Origin: a virus | Strand: one strand, 5' to 3' | DNA length: 31,715 nt | IMG/VR virus record: IMGVR_UViG_3300037257_000128 | Location: 1 to 31,715 of that record | In this document: positions 22,431 through 29,038 of the stretch, one piece after another | Position numbering within the stretch: the first letter of the stretch is position 1 | Layout: every line of letters begins with the position of its first letter | Position numbers and translations under genes: made by a program | The notes under the pieces: model-generated | Database searches by the model: none | Told to the model about the DNA's origin: nothing | What the model saw: only the letters and a program-made list of their open reading frames with translations

Positions 22431-22454
22431 AAGCCCGCGAAAGCGGGCTTTTTT
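22431..22454 (+). terminator. Rho-independent terminator of the first early operon
   Basis: AAGCCCGC-GAAA-GCGGGCTT is a perfect 8-bp stem with a GNRA loop, followed by TTTTTT. It ends the 331-aa/69-aa transcript. Confidence 0.92.
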
Positions 22455-22486
22455 GTGCCCGAAAGTTTTGCAAAGTGCAGTTTACT

Positions 22487-22519
22487 AACACCTGTTTCCT
22501 AAGGTGACGACAAGGCTAA
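22487..22519 (+). repeat. 33-base direct repeat, copy A
   Basis: AACACCTGTTTCCTAAGG..., ending GACAAGGCTAA. It is 31/33 identical to 22625-22657. The core AACACCTGTTYCC also occurs at 23174, 24672 and 30032, and inverted at about 27130. Confidence 0.8.
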
Positions 22520-22539
22520 CCATCCCCTAGGGGCGATGG
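22520..22539. repeat. Mini-hairpin directly after repeat copy A
   Basis: CCAT-C-CCCTAGGGG-CG-ATGG: the same bulged hairpin core as elsewhere, here with CCAT/ATGG outer arms. It begins one base after the 33-base repeat. Confidence 0.6.
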
Positions 22540-22624
22540 ATAATTGTTGCTTATTTGGATACAATGGCCACTTAGCTTTGGTGTAGTTCTAGCGTGGTGA
22601 ATACCCCTGATTTGGGGATATTTT

Positions 22625-22657
22625 AACACCTGTTCCCTAAGGTGACGACGAGGCTAA
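22625..22657 (+). repeat. 33-base direct repeat, copy B
   Basis: AACACCTGTTCCCTAAGG..., ending GACGAGGCTAA; two mismatches to copy A, 138 bases away. Confidence 0.8.
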
Positions 22658-22993
22658 GCGCGTGATTGTGTACATTACTACACGCGGTAAATTACAACTG
22701 CATCAAGTGTTAAATTGGGCTTGATAAATCAAATCAATCAGTTAAGATAAAACGATGAGTTTTAGATTACTTATATTATATACTACTACTACTACTACCT
22801 AATAATAAAAATATATAACCCCCCTGAGAGTAATTTTTCTTGTACACACTCACTATACTACGCGTAATGGTACGTACGCTTTACATTTGAGACGGGTGGT
22901 CGTCTTAGTGAGCCCTCGTTTTTAGGTGTTTATACTCTTATTATTGGGTATTCACTACTTTACATACATACTATGCCACCTCCAGCCATCAAA

Positions 22994-23009
22994 GTTAGAA
23001 CGTTATAAC
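22994..23009. promoter_or_regulatory. Operator-like palindrome (variant spacing)
   Basis: GTTAGAACGTTATAAC: GTTAGA and TATAAC arms with a 4-base spacer. It is close to the 17-bp family but one base shorter, and lies 190 bases before the next gene. Confidence 0.45.
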
Positions 23010-23122
23010 TTCCCCAAACCCGCGCCCCACAAGAACTGAGACGACCGTCTCACTTTCCTTATCACTCGATAGAAGGCCCGTTTAAAAAACACCCGTTTTT
23101 GAAGAAAGTGTACACAATTGTC

Positions 23123-23150
23123 TTGTTTTAACCTCAAATCTGTGTATAGT
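23123..23150 (+). promoter_or_regulatory. Promoter for the 147-aa/535-aa operon
   Basis: TTGTTT (23123-23128), 16 bases, TATAGT (23145-23150), about 50 bases before the ATG at 23203. Hexamers are moderate matches to sigma-70. Confidence 0.5.
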
Positions 23151-23173
23151 GTACCGCTCAAGGTGATTATTCA

Positions 23174-23206
23174 AACACCTGTTCCCAAATGAGACGACGA
23201 GCATGA
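23174..23206 (+). repeat. Divergent third copy of the 33-base repeat, over a start codon
   Basis: AACACCTGTTCCC matches copies A and B exactly, then diverges (AAATGAGACGACGAGC) and runs into the ATG at 23203. In this copy the repeat forms the translation start region of the 147-aa gene. Confidence 0.6.
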
Positions 23207-23646
23207 CACGCACCGAAGAAAAATACTACTATGACCACCGGCAGACCAGCCCCGTATCCAGCCCTACGGGCGAGTACCCGTATATCATCCCAACCCCAAG
23301 CCACTTAGAGCAAAAACAAGGTAAGAACTATTGCCGCTACTGTCGGTCATCCTACAGCCAGCGAGCTTTGATAGCTGAACACAGCTATTGTTGGAAATGT
23401 AAGCGCGCGCTTGCCTTCATGATTTATGGCGACTATTGCAACATACACCACGGTGCTTTGAGGGCGTATTTGTACCTATCACCCAAACAGTGGCAGCGCG
23501 ATTACGAAGCGTACGCACACAGGCTAACCCACCCCACGCCGGAGGACGTCGCCAAAGAAAAAGCGTGGGAAGAAAGGGTAGCGCGCCTGGATACAATCCG
23601 TGCAATCGGCGCACAAATCGCACGTGGCGAGGTGATTTATGACTAA
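23203..23646 (+). CDS. Putative zinc-binding early protein, 147 aa
   Basis: The N-terminus is polar (TRTEEKYYYDHRQTSPVSSP). Residues about 43-80 contain YCRYC and YCWKC pairs and a following CNIHH, the arrangement of a small zinc-binding domain. A Tyr/His/Glu-rich helical region follows. Its ribosome site is not a canonical AGGAG; the ATG lies in a repeat copy. It overlaps the next gene by 8 bases, so the two are cotranslated. No family recognised; DNA or RNA binding would suit the zinc motif. Confidence 0.68.
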   Translation: MTRTEEKYYYDHRQTSPVSSPTGEYPYIIPTPSHLEQKQGKNYCRYCRSSYSQRALIAEHSYCWKCKRALAFMIYGDYCNIHHGALRAYLYLSPKQWQRDYEAYAHRLTHPTPEDVAKEKAWEERVARLDTIRAIGAQIARGEVIYD

Positions 23647-25246
23647 GAAAAAGTTCTCCCCTGTGGGCAAGAATAGCCCACTAACCCCCGAGCAAATCAC
23701 CGCCTATAACACCTCTCGCACCCGTGATTACCGCGAGCGCCAACGCATTAAACTAGGCACCAAATGCCGTCCTCGCGCTAACTTAACCCGACGAGAGCAA
23801 CTCGACCGTCTCTACAAGGCCATCAATCGCCCCGCCATGTCTTACACCGTGCCTCCAGGTGAGCATTATTACCCGCATCCTACAGGCGATACGCATAGCG
23901 CCGAATACACACGCCTCTACAACCTCGCGCGCCATAACCCACAGCTCACCAAAGAGAAAGCCGAGTATCGCCCGCGTACCACGCCTTACGTGCGCAAATC
24001 ACGCCGTTGCAATGGCCGCTTAGGCCGCCCCGTCAAAGAAACTCGATGGTCTGGTCTTGCCCCGACTATCCGCCCGTCCATCCTGCGCAAGAACAAGCTT
24101 CTCAGCAAGAGTGTGCATCGCCCCAACGGGGATGCACCGCGCCCTGCCATCCCGCGCGGCACGCTCACCCAGACCATGCTCCACGAAATCATGGACTATG
24201 TCCCCCATCTCGGCGAGTTCTGGTGGATATCAGGCCAGCGCACCGGCAACGAAGCCGGTTACGACCGTCATCTCACCCACACACGCGAGCATAAAGGCGC
24301 CAAATATCCCGCTCACGCCCCGAAAAGATTTGCCGACCCCTACGCAGGCCTCCGCCCACAACGTGCCACCAGCCCACACCCACCTCGCTCATACCCCGGT
24401 GGACACATCATCACTGGCCGCACCCGCGAGCTACACCCCGTCGATAAAAACAATAACCCGATATGCAAGCCCGCCATCAAGCTCCCGATTCATACTACAA
24501 CCCGCGACGCCAATGGCTTGGAGCACATCACCCATGATTTCCACCTCGTCCGCCCGTATAACCCGATGCGCGTCATCACCGTCGGCGGCGTCACCTACCC
24601 CGCTTGGCAACTGGCTATTCTCTGGATGGGTGCAGGATGCAAATGGCTGTACGCCTACGGAGCCGTGGCCCCAACACCTGTTCCTTCCCGAGCTGACCTG
24701 CGCGAGCAGGTCGGTGAGGGATGCAAGGGTAACGACGAGCCTGATACCAATGTAGACCTCACCTTTACAATGCTAGATGGGCGCCCTGCACCGCCCGTGT
24801 TCCGTGATGGCAACACACTCAACCTAACCTGGGACAATATCCGTCCTGATTTACCTCCAATCATGCCAACACAAGAAATGCTAATCGCAGCACAGCGCAA
24901 ATATGACAAGAAATATGCCAAACTCAAACAACAAGAGCGAACGTTCAAGGCATTATCCGCTGAAAATAAGCGTAAAGCGCTATCTGACAAGATGCGCAAA
25001 GAGCGAATTGCCCGAGAAAAACGCCAGCTCCGTGAATCCACAAAATACAATCAGGACAAATGCATCACGAAAACGACCTTTAACAAAGTGCAAAACAAAT
25101 GGGTAGTGGCTATTCCGTACCAAGAAAAGCAAGTGTTCTTTTCTGAGGCTGACGCCATAGCACATCATACACAAGTAATAGAGGAGCTAACACGAAAGGG
25201 TAAAATCAACAACACCCACATTAAGTCACAAAATAATACAGATTAG
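23639..25246 (+). CDS. Unrecognised 535-aa basic protein carrying palindromic inserts
   Basis: Very rich in Arg, Pro, His and Tyr, with noticeably higher G+C than its neighbours. Residues about 1-150 are basic and low in hydrophobics. A middle part (IMDYVPHLGEFWWISGQRTGNEAGY; VITVGGVTYPAWQLAILWMG) resembles the HNH-associated or phage DNA-binding modules that read host-like phrases, but no nuclease core is visible. Residues about 490-520 (NKVQNKWVVAIPYQEKQVFF) resemble an AP2-type DNA-binding strand set. Two palindromes lie in frame: a mini-hairpin at residues about 159-166 and a 41-bp element at about 349-362. Overlaps the previous gene by 8 bases. DNA binding is plausible; no function assigned. 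Confidence 0.7.
   Translation: MTKKKFSPVGKNSPLTPEQITAYNTSRTRDYRERQRIKLGTKCRPRANLTRREQLDRLYKAINRPAMSYTVPPGEHYYPHPTGDTHSAEYTRLYNLARHNPQLTKEKAEYRPRTTPYVRKSRRCNGRLGRPVKETRWSGLAPTIRPSILRKNKLLSKSVHRPNGDAPRPAIPRGTLTQTMLHEIMDYVPHLGEFWWISGQRTGNEAGYDRHLTHTREHKGAKYPAHAPKRFADPYAGLRPQRATSPHPPRSYPGGHIITGRTRELHPVDKNNNPICKPAIKLPIHTTTRDANGLEHITHDFHLVRPYNPMRVITVGGVTYPAWQLAILWMGAGCKWLYAYGAVAPTPVPSRADLREQVGEGCKGNDEPDTNVDLTFTMLDGRPAPPVFRDGNTLNLTWDNIRPDLPPIMPTQEMLIAAQRKYDKKYAKLKQQERTFKALSAENKRKALSDKMRKERIAREKRQLRESTKYNQDKCITKTTFNKVQNKWVVAIPYQEKQVFFSEADAIAHHTQVIEELTRKGKINNTHIKSQNNTD
24114..24136. repeat. Mini-hairpin inside the 535-aa gene
   Basis: TGCAT-CG-CCCC-AAC-GGGG-ATGCA: stem with a CG bulge on the 5' side, the same layout as the intergenic members. 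It encodes about HRPNGDAP in frame. Confidence 0.6.
24684..24724. repeat. 41-bp palindromic element, in-frame coding copy
   Basis: 39/41 identical to the intergenic copy at 6208-6248. GACCTGC-GCGA-GCAGGTC forms a 7-bp stem with a GNRA loop, and TCCC/GGGA can pair outside. Here it encodes PSRADLREQVGEGC in the 535-aa protein. The AACACCTGTTCC motif directly precedes it. Confidence 0.75.
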
Positions 25247-25249
25247 TTA

Positions 25250-25281
25250 TTGACATTATTTAAAGTTAGACGTATTCTAAC
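25250..25281 (+). promoter_or_regulatory. Promoter with overlapping operator
   Basis: TTGACA (25250-25255), 17 bases, TATTCT (25273-25278). A perfect GTTAGA-CGTAT-TCTAAC palindrome at 25265-25281 overlaps the spacer and the -10 box, the classic position for a repressor. It precedes the 130-aa gene by 30 bases. Confidence 0.78.
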
Positions 25282-25310
25282 CATTCCTTTAACACTATGA
25301 GATATCACAG

Positions 25311-25703
25311 ATGAGCGCAGTAGACATACAACCCCTCGGATGGAAAGACCGCAAAAAGATGGAGTCCGAGCGGCTTAAGATAAAGAGTAAAATTGATGTG
25401 GTGGTCAGACCCCTCAGGGATGCCGAGGTACGAGATAAGGTGCTTGAATTGGCTTTACACAGAGATTCTCTTTTCAAAGAGGTGACGACTATCACCAGCG
25501 ATATTAAAGCCTATGACACCGAGGTAAAACGATTAGGTGATATAATCACCCGTTGGGAGGCTAAGCTGCAAGCGTGGGAACAGATCGAGTACAATATTGC
25601 TATCGAATTACAGAGCGCGCGCGCAATGCTAGCTAGTAAAACCAGCGAGCTTGCTACTATAAATGCGCAGTATGCTGAAGCTACGAAACTATTGGAGCAA
25701 TAA
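25311..25703 (+). CDS. Coiled-coil early protein, 130 aa
   Basis: It begins MSAVDIQPLGWKDRKKMESE and is helical for almost its entire length, with charged heptads (LFKEVTTITSDIKAYDTEVKRL) suggesting a coiled-coil dimer. It is the first gene behind the promoter-operator at 25250-25281. Its stop is two bases from the next start. No family recognised; a scaffold or recombination accessory role cannot be chosen from sequence. Confidence 0.68.
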   Translation: MSAVDIQPLGWKDRKKMESERLKIKSKIDVVVRPLRDAEVRDKVLELALHRDSLFKEVTTITSDIKAYDTEVKRLGDIITRWEAKLQAWEQIEYNIAIELQSARAMLASKTSELATINAQYAEATKLLEQ

Positions 25704-25705
25704 TT

Positions 25706-26323
25706 ATGAAGCTAAGTAAGAGACAGAAGAGCAATCCGTATTCGTCGGCTATAGATAATGGGATAAATCAGAGTGTACACCCACATTGTGCTGACCCAAA
25801 CAGCCCTCTCAATGGTAAGTTATCTGATAATGGTCAGTTACGTGAGGATGTGCACCATGCTATATTTAATAAAGAATCCGTTGCCCCCAACAAAGTCGAA
25901 ATCAAACCCATACCGAAAAAGTACGATAACGACGGCGCAATAATAAAGGACTTTGAGCCAATCACCGACCCCGAGCAATTAAAACGTTACCAAGAGTTGT
26001 GTGCAATCGTCACGCATCACTATCCTGGCGCAATGGGGCGATACAAAGTGATCGAGGGATTGCGCATTTTATCCGAATGGGGGTTAGAAGGTGAAGAAGC
26101 ATTAAAGTCAATTAGCGACAGTATGGTCGAATGGTTGAAATGGACGCCCCCTCCTGCGCATCACGACCGCACCGCCAAGCGTCCACCCGACATAAATCTG
26201 ATAGCCTGCAAAACGTGGGATGAGTTCCATGCAGCAAAAGTGCCATCACATACGCGTACGCAACAAGAAGACCGTCATGGGATGGCATTGTTTGCACAAA
26301 AAATGCAGGAGCGCGCACAATGA
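25706..26323 (+). CDS. Unrecognised early protein, 205 aa
   Basis: GGAG lies in the end of the previous gene, 9 bases before the ATG. N-terminal third is polar and disordered (SSAIDNGINQSVHPHCADPN). Residues about 80-165 form a compact helical part: ITDPEQLKRYQELCAIVTHHYPGAMGRYKVIEGLRILSEWGLEG. It then ends in a polar tail (AKRPPDINLIACKTWDEFHA). It is cotranscribed with 25311-27452. Function unknown. Confidence 0.68.
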   Translation: MKLSKRQKSNPYSSAIDNGINQSVHPHCADPNSPLNGKLSDNGQLREDVHHAIFNKESVAPNKVEIKPIPKKYDNDGAIIKDFEPITDPEQLKRYQELCAIVTHHYPGAMGRYKVIEGLRILSEWGLEGEEALKSISDSMVEWLKWTPPPAHHDRTAKRPPDINLIACKTWDEFHAAKVPSHTRTQQEDRHGMALFAQKMQERAQ

Positions 26324-26347
26324 GCAAGCCACAATGAGCAAGCCACA
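26320..26347 (+). repeat. 14-bp tandem duplication of a start region
   Basis: ATGAGCAAGCCACA occurs twice in direct succession. The first ATG opens a five-codon frame (MSKPQ) that ends on TGA overlapping the second ATG, which opens the 136-aa gene in another frame. The first copy also overlaps the stop of the upstream gene. Confidence 0.85.
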
Positions 26348-26744
26348 CATTGATTTATTATCACGGGGAACAGGTCCCGAGTCCATCGACTACCAAAACC
26401 ATCCTGTAAAAGAGCGTCTCTCAACCTGCCCTTGTGACGATTGTCTTGATTTATACAAAAAGATACACGGTAAAGACAGCCCCCTTGAGTACCGGACACA
26501 AGAAAGCGCCGATATTGAGCCTAAGCCAACACCCACCGCTGTCGTATATAACAGCTGGAAGTGTCCAGCTTACCAAATGCCGCCCTCGTCAGAGCTAGAA
26601 GAGTTGATAAAACGTGCACCTTGGGCACCGGGCAAGGTCTATCATTCACAAGATGGTATGACACCGGACATAGATACGGATGGGTCTTGGCACGCAGCGG
26701 GAAGTATTGCTCATCACTTCAAACAGTTCACGGAACTCAAATGA
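26334..26744 (+). CDS. Unrecognised early protein, 136 aa, with Cys pair
   Basis: The start is the second ATG of a tandem duplication (MSKPHIDLLSRGTGPESIDY); the longer frame from 26220 runs through the previous gene and is not needed. It carries CPCDDCLDLYKKIHGK, a possible metal site, and a C-terminal YHSQDGMTPDIDTDGSWHAAGSIAHH. It ends in an ATGA overlap with the next gene. No family recognised. Confidence 0.65.
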   Translation: MSKPHIDLLSRGTGPESIDYQNHPVKERLSTCPCDDCLDLYKKIHGKDSPLEYRTQESADIEPKPTPTAVVYNSWKCPAYQMPPSSELEELIKRAPWAPGKVYHSQDGMTPDIDTDGSWHAAGSIAHHFKQFTELK

Positions 26745-27244
26745 CAATATCCATAATAGAAACAATCAAACAGAACGAATGCATCGCCCGACTCGCACAA
26801 TGGAACCTAAACAGGCCTGAGTATTTCATCACCAAAATACTACCCAAGTATGCCAACGATGTTCATGTCAACGACAAAACACCTGAAGAGCGCCAAGCTT
26901 ACTATGAATCGCAGTTGACAACGGCTGGCCTCGCGCATGAGCTAGCCCTACCTAACCCCGTCGAGACACCGTGGGGCATCGTCCGAGAAAGGGATGGGCT
27001 TGATTTATCGACGCTCACCCGCGCGCGTGAGTTCTGGCAGCGGCAGCATGAGTGGGCCGAGTCTGCTACACCTGAGACCGTGCAAATCATCAGTGATTTA
27101 ATTGACATCACCCGCCGCATTATCATGGAGGAACAGGTGTCCTATCTGGCTATCCCACCCGGTACACAGAGGAATGAACAAGTATTAAGCCTAATCAAAG
27201 ACCAGCATAAAAAAGCGTTGAAGGAGTTAGTTAATGGGCTTTAA
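26741..27244 (+). CDS. Unrecognised early protein, 167 aa
   Basis: The start is the ATG overlapping the previous stop (ATGA); the longer frame from 26561 is out of step with that gene and unlikely. The chain is largely helical: IIETIKQNECIARLAQWNLN, YANDVHVNDKTPEERQAYY, then LTRAREFWQRQHEWAESA and a C-terminal helix DQHKKALKELVNGL. Cotranslated with its neighbours. It contains an inverted copy of the AACACCTGTTCC motif at about 27130. Function unknown. Confidence 0.68.
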   Translation: MTISIIETIKQNECIARLAQWNLNRPEYFITKILPKYANDVHVNDKTPEERQAYYESQLTTAGLAHELALPNPVETPWGIVRERDGLDLSTLTRAREFWQRQHEWAESATPETVQIISDLIDITRRIIMEEQVSYLAIPPGTQRNEQVLSLIKDQHKKALKELVNGL

Positions 27245-27452
27245 ATACCGCATGACGGGCGTCTACAGCCCTATCGAAGCTAAATGCTTTGCATACCAAA
27301 AATGGAATGAAATCAATCACGCACCGTTCGAAGTCTTTTTATTGGACTGCCAAGTGAATGATTTACTCTTCAATGACAACGGCATACAACCGAAAAAAGG
27401 CGTGGACTACATTAACGCACAGTTACATAACCCGCTATCTAAATTCAAGTAG
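27234..27452 (+). CDS. Small early protein, 72 aa
   Basis: AGGAG lies 8 bases before the ATG within the previous gene; overlap is 11 bases. The chain (MGFKYRMTGVYSPIEAKCFA...WNEINHAPFEVFLLDCQVND) is a small alpha/beta domain without a recognised family. It ends the operon that starts at 25311; the next gene has its own promoter. Confidence 0.62.
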   Translation: MGFKYRMTGVYSPIEAKCFAYQKWNEINHAPFEVFLLDCQVNDLLFNDNGIQPKKGVDYINAQLHNPLSKFK

Positions 27453-27463
27453 TAAAGCAGCAC

Positions 27464-27492
27464 TTGACAAACTACTTGTAGTCCTGTAGAAT
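27464..27492 (+). promoter_or_regulatory. Promoter for the methyltransferase operon
   Basis: TTGACA (27464-27469), 17 bases, TAGAAT (27487-27492). Perfect -35 and a 5/6 -10. Followed by three consecutive hairpins before the start codon at 27597. Confidence 0.85.
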
Positions 27493-27505
27493 GTATCTCA
27501 CAGTT

Positions 27506-27553
27506 TGGCATCCCTTCCCGAAGGGATGCCAGACACTTTGCCGACTTCGGCAA
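27506..27553 (+). repeat. Two strong hairpins in the methyltransferase leader
   Basis: TGGCATCCCTTC-CC-GAAGGGATGCCA (27506-27531) is a perfect 12-bp inverted repeat; TTGCCGA-CT-TCGGCAA (27538-27553) is a perfect 7-bp one. Both lie in the transcribed leader. No T-run follows, so they are not terminators in the usual sense. Confidence 0.8.
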
Positions 27554-27554
27554 G

Positions 27555-27571
27555 GTTAGAAACATTCTAAC
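27555..27571. promoter_or_regulatory. Palindromic operator-like site in the leader
   Basis: GTTAGA-AACAT-TCTAAC, perfect arms, 25 bases before the methyltransferase ATG. Same family as 25265-25281, but here it lies downstream of the transcription start. Confidence 0.7.
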
Positions 27572-27596
27572 TTTTCAAGCTACTTAGGACATACCA

Positions 27597-28217
27597 ATGA
27601 ATAACGACGCAATCGAAGCCATAGCTTACGCCCAATGGACTCAGACCACCCCTCCCATCGGGGAAAATTTTCCAACCCACTATGGACGATTTATGAAATC
27701 AAGAGATGTATTGTACGGCAAGCAAGGTAAAAACGATGAGTGTTACACGCCGGACTACGCAGTAAAACCTATTATTCAATATATTCCGGAAGGGTCTATT
27801 GTATGGTGCCCGTTCGATACTGAGGCAAGTCAATTTGTTATTCAGTTAAAACAAGCGGGGTTTGAAGTAGTGTACTCGCATATAAGCCAAGGTCAAGACT
27901 TTTATAAATACGAGCCTAAAAAATGGGACATTATGATTTCCAACCCGCCTTTTACAGGGAAGCGCAAAATTTTTGAGCGCGCATTAAGTTTCAATAAGCC
28001 TTTTGCTTTAATCATGAGCAATACTTGGCTTAACGACGCCGCTCCAAAACAATTATTTAAGGATAAGGATTTACAATTGCTAATGTTTAATGAGCGCATG
28101 AAGTTTGATAATCAAGACAACTCGCAAAACAAAATTACTTTTAGCAGTAGTTATTATTGCTGGAACTTCCTACCTAAACAACTCATTATGGGGTCATTGA
28201 AAGATTATGGAAAATAG
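27597..28217 (+). CDS. N6-adenine DNA methyltransferase-like protein
   Basis: 206 residues. ECYTPDYAV (48-56), IVWCPFDTEASQFVIQL (68-84), VVYSHISQGQDFYKYEP and the catalytic DIMISNPPFTGK (111-122) follow a phage family usually described as N6-adenine methyltransferases; NPPF is the motif IV of that chemistry. The glycine-rich motif I is replaced by WCPFD, which is normal for this subfamily. It overlaps the following HNH/zinc protein by 11 bases. It may protect phage DNA from host restriction or be the modification half of a pair with its neighbour. Confidence 0.78.
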   Translation: MNNDAIEAIAYAQWTQTTPPIGENFPTHYGRFMKSRDVLYGKQGKNDECYTPDYAVKPIIQYIPEGSIVWCPFDTEASQFVIQLKQAGFEVVYSHISQGQDFYKYEPKKWDIMISNPPFTGKRKIFERALSFNKPFALIMSNTWLNDAAPKQLFKDKDLQLLMFNERMKFDNQDNSQNKITFSSSYYCWNFLPKQLIMGSLKDYGK

Positions 28218-28833
28218 TAATCCGTTCCGTCCTGGGACACAAGCACACCTGTTCTGTGAGATAGCACATGTTGATTACCTTACGGGATTTTCTGATATTG
28301 TAGAATTGCCCACACTTATTGCGGTCGGCCTGCAACAAGAGGTAGGCAGTAATGGAGGTAGCTGGTGCCGCTCCGATGGTGTACTCGGTTCCAAGTTTAA
28401 CATCCATAGGCGGCTGGCAGGGGGCAGGATAGTGTCGGTACAGCTTGTCGGCTTTGCCAAGAATAATTTCACTAACAAAATTGATACTGCTATCATCGAC
28501 GCTTACAAGAATGCTAATTGTAGAGTGTTGGCTATTAAAGGCAAGACTATCGAGATAGACCATAAAGATGGGCGCAAAGATGACTATAGCTTGCACGATA
28601 ATCAAACATTGGATGATTTTCAGCCCTTACATAAGAGTGCTAATGTAGCCAAACGCCGACATTGTAATGTATGTAAAGAAACCAGAATACGCTTTGATGC
28701 AACTCGACTAGGATACAGTGTCCCACAATACATAGGAACTACGCACTATACGGGCTCATGCGTGGGTTGTTATTGGTATGATATGGAGACATTCAACCGA
28801 CATGTATCTGAGGACTATGTGAAAATTAGGTAG
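28207..28833 (+). CDS. HNH/zinc protein resembling a type II restriction endonuclease
   Basis: 208 residues. The N-terminal half (NPFRPGTQAHLFCEIAHVDY; LIAVGLQQEVGSNGGSWCRS) looks like a DNA-recognition domain. Residues 115-126 (IEIDHKDGRKDD) and 138-156 (FQPLHKSANVAKRRHCNVC) form an HNH core next to a CxxC, closed by CVGC at 185-188, as in HNH-type restriction enzymes with structural zinc. The family assignment is by pattern memory. Overlap with the methyltransferase suggests the two work on the same site. A homing nuclease is the main alternative. Confidence 0.68.
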   Translation: MENSNPFRPGTQAHLFCEIAHVDYLTGFSDIVELPTLIAVGLQQEVGSNGGSWCRSDGVLGSKFNIHRRLAGGRIVSVQLVGFAKNNFTNKIDTAIIDAYKNANCRVLAIKGKTIEIDHKDGRKDDYSLHDNQTLDDFQPLHKSANVAKRRHCNVCKETRIRFDATRLGYSVPQYIGTTHYTGSCVGCYWYDMETFNRHVSEDYVKIR

Positions 28834-28844
28834 TAAACCTAGAC

Positions 28845-28874
28845 TCGACAAACTAGCTTTACTAATGCTATAAT
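28845..28874 (+). promoter_or_regulatory. Promoter for the exported-protein/clamp operon
   Basis: TCGACA (28845-28850), 18 bases, TATAAT (28869-28874). It gives a leader of about 175 bases before the ATG at 29056, with strong folding potential and an operator-like site. Confidence 0.72.
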
Positions 28875-28942
28875 ATGCCTGACTTAAAAATTCAGATTTA
28901 GAGTAAAGCCTACCGGACTCGTGGCATTGTAACGACCGGGCA

Positions 28943-28994
28943 GTGCAGGACAGCTAACTTAACCGTGTCCATACCGTTAAGACTATCGCTGCAC
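28943..28994 (+). ncRNA. Candidate structured RNA leader with possible pseudoknot
   Basis: GTGCAG (28943-28948) pairs with CTGCAC (28989-28994). Inside, GGACA (28948-28952) can pair with TGTCC (28966-28970) and CTTAAC (28958-28963) with GTTAAG (28976-28981); the two inner pairs cross, as in an H-type pseudoknot. It lies in the leader of the exported-protein gene. No known riboswitch class is recognised. Confidence 0.4.
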
Positions 28995-29005
28995 GACCTC
29001 CCATC

Positions 29006-29023
29006 ACTCCCCTAAGGGCGAGT
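29006..29023. repeat. Mini-hairpin beside an operator-like site
   Basis: ACTC-CCC-TAA-GGG-C-GAGT, with outer arms ACTC/GAGT instead of ATGCAT. It overlaps the palindrome at 29022-29038 by two bases. Its core is the CCCTAAGGGCGA seen elsewhere. Confidence 0.6.
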
Positions 29024-29038
29024 TATAACTTTTCTAAC
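29022..29038. promoter_or_regulatory. Palindromic operator-like site
   Basis: GTTATA-ACTTT-TCTAAC: one arm of each type (GTTATA, TCTAAC), spacer 5. It lies 17 bases before the ATG of the exported protein. Confidence 0.6.

Larger units (their letters stand above)
22455..23202. other. 750-base non-coding stretch with repeats and an A+T tract
   Basis: No convincing gene on either strand. It holds three copies of a 33-base repeat (22487, 22625, 23174), a mini-hairpin (22520-22539), an ACT trinucleotide run at about 22780-22798 in an A/T-rich tract (22752-22820), a TGAGACG-AC-CGTCTCA palindrome near 23037, an operator-like site (22994-23009) and a promoter at its right end. This combination of direct repeats and an unwinding-prone tract would suit a replication origin, but no DnaA box or known iteron was identified. 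Confidence 0.5.

Noticed and set aside
22487-22657. CRISPR-like repeats
   Set aside because: Only two close copies with a 105-base interval and different flanks; not an array.
22540-22740. Very short frames after repeat copies A and B (16 and 20 codons)
   Set aside because: No ribosome site and no composition signal; treated as non-coding.
24655-25050. Minus-strand ORF opposite the 535-aa gene
   Set aside because: Antisense shadow; its Ser/Arg-rich sequence has no ribosome site and no family pattern.
26561-27244. 227-aa form starting inside the previous gene
   Set aside because: The ATGA-coupled start at 26741 is better; the upstream part is an out-of-frame reading of the 136-aa gene.
28905-29000. 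Possible tRNA in the leader before the exported protein
   Set aside because: No T-arm GTTCGAnTC or anticodon arm fits; the pairing is better explained by nested and crossing stems.
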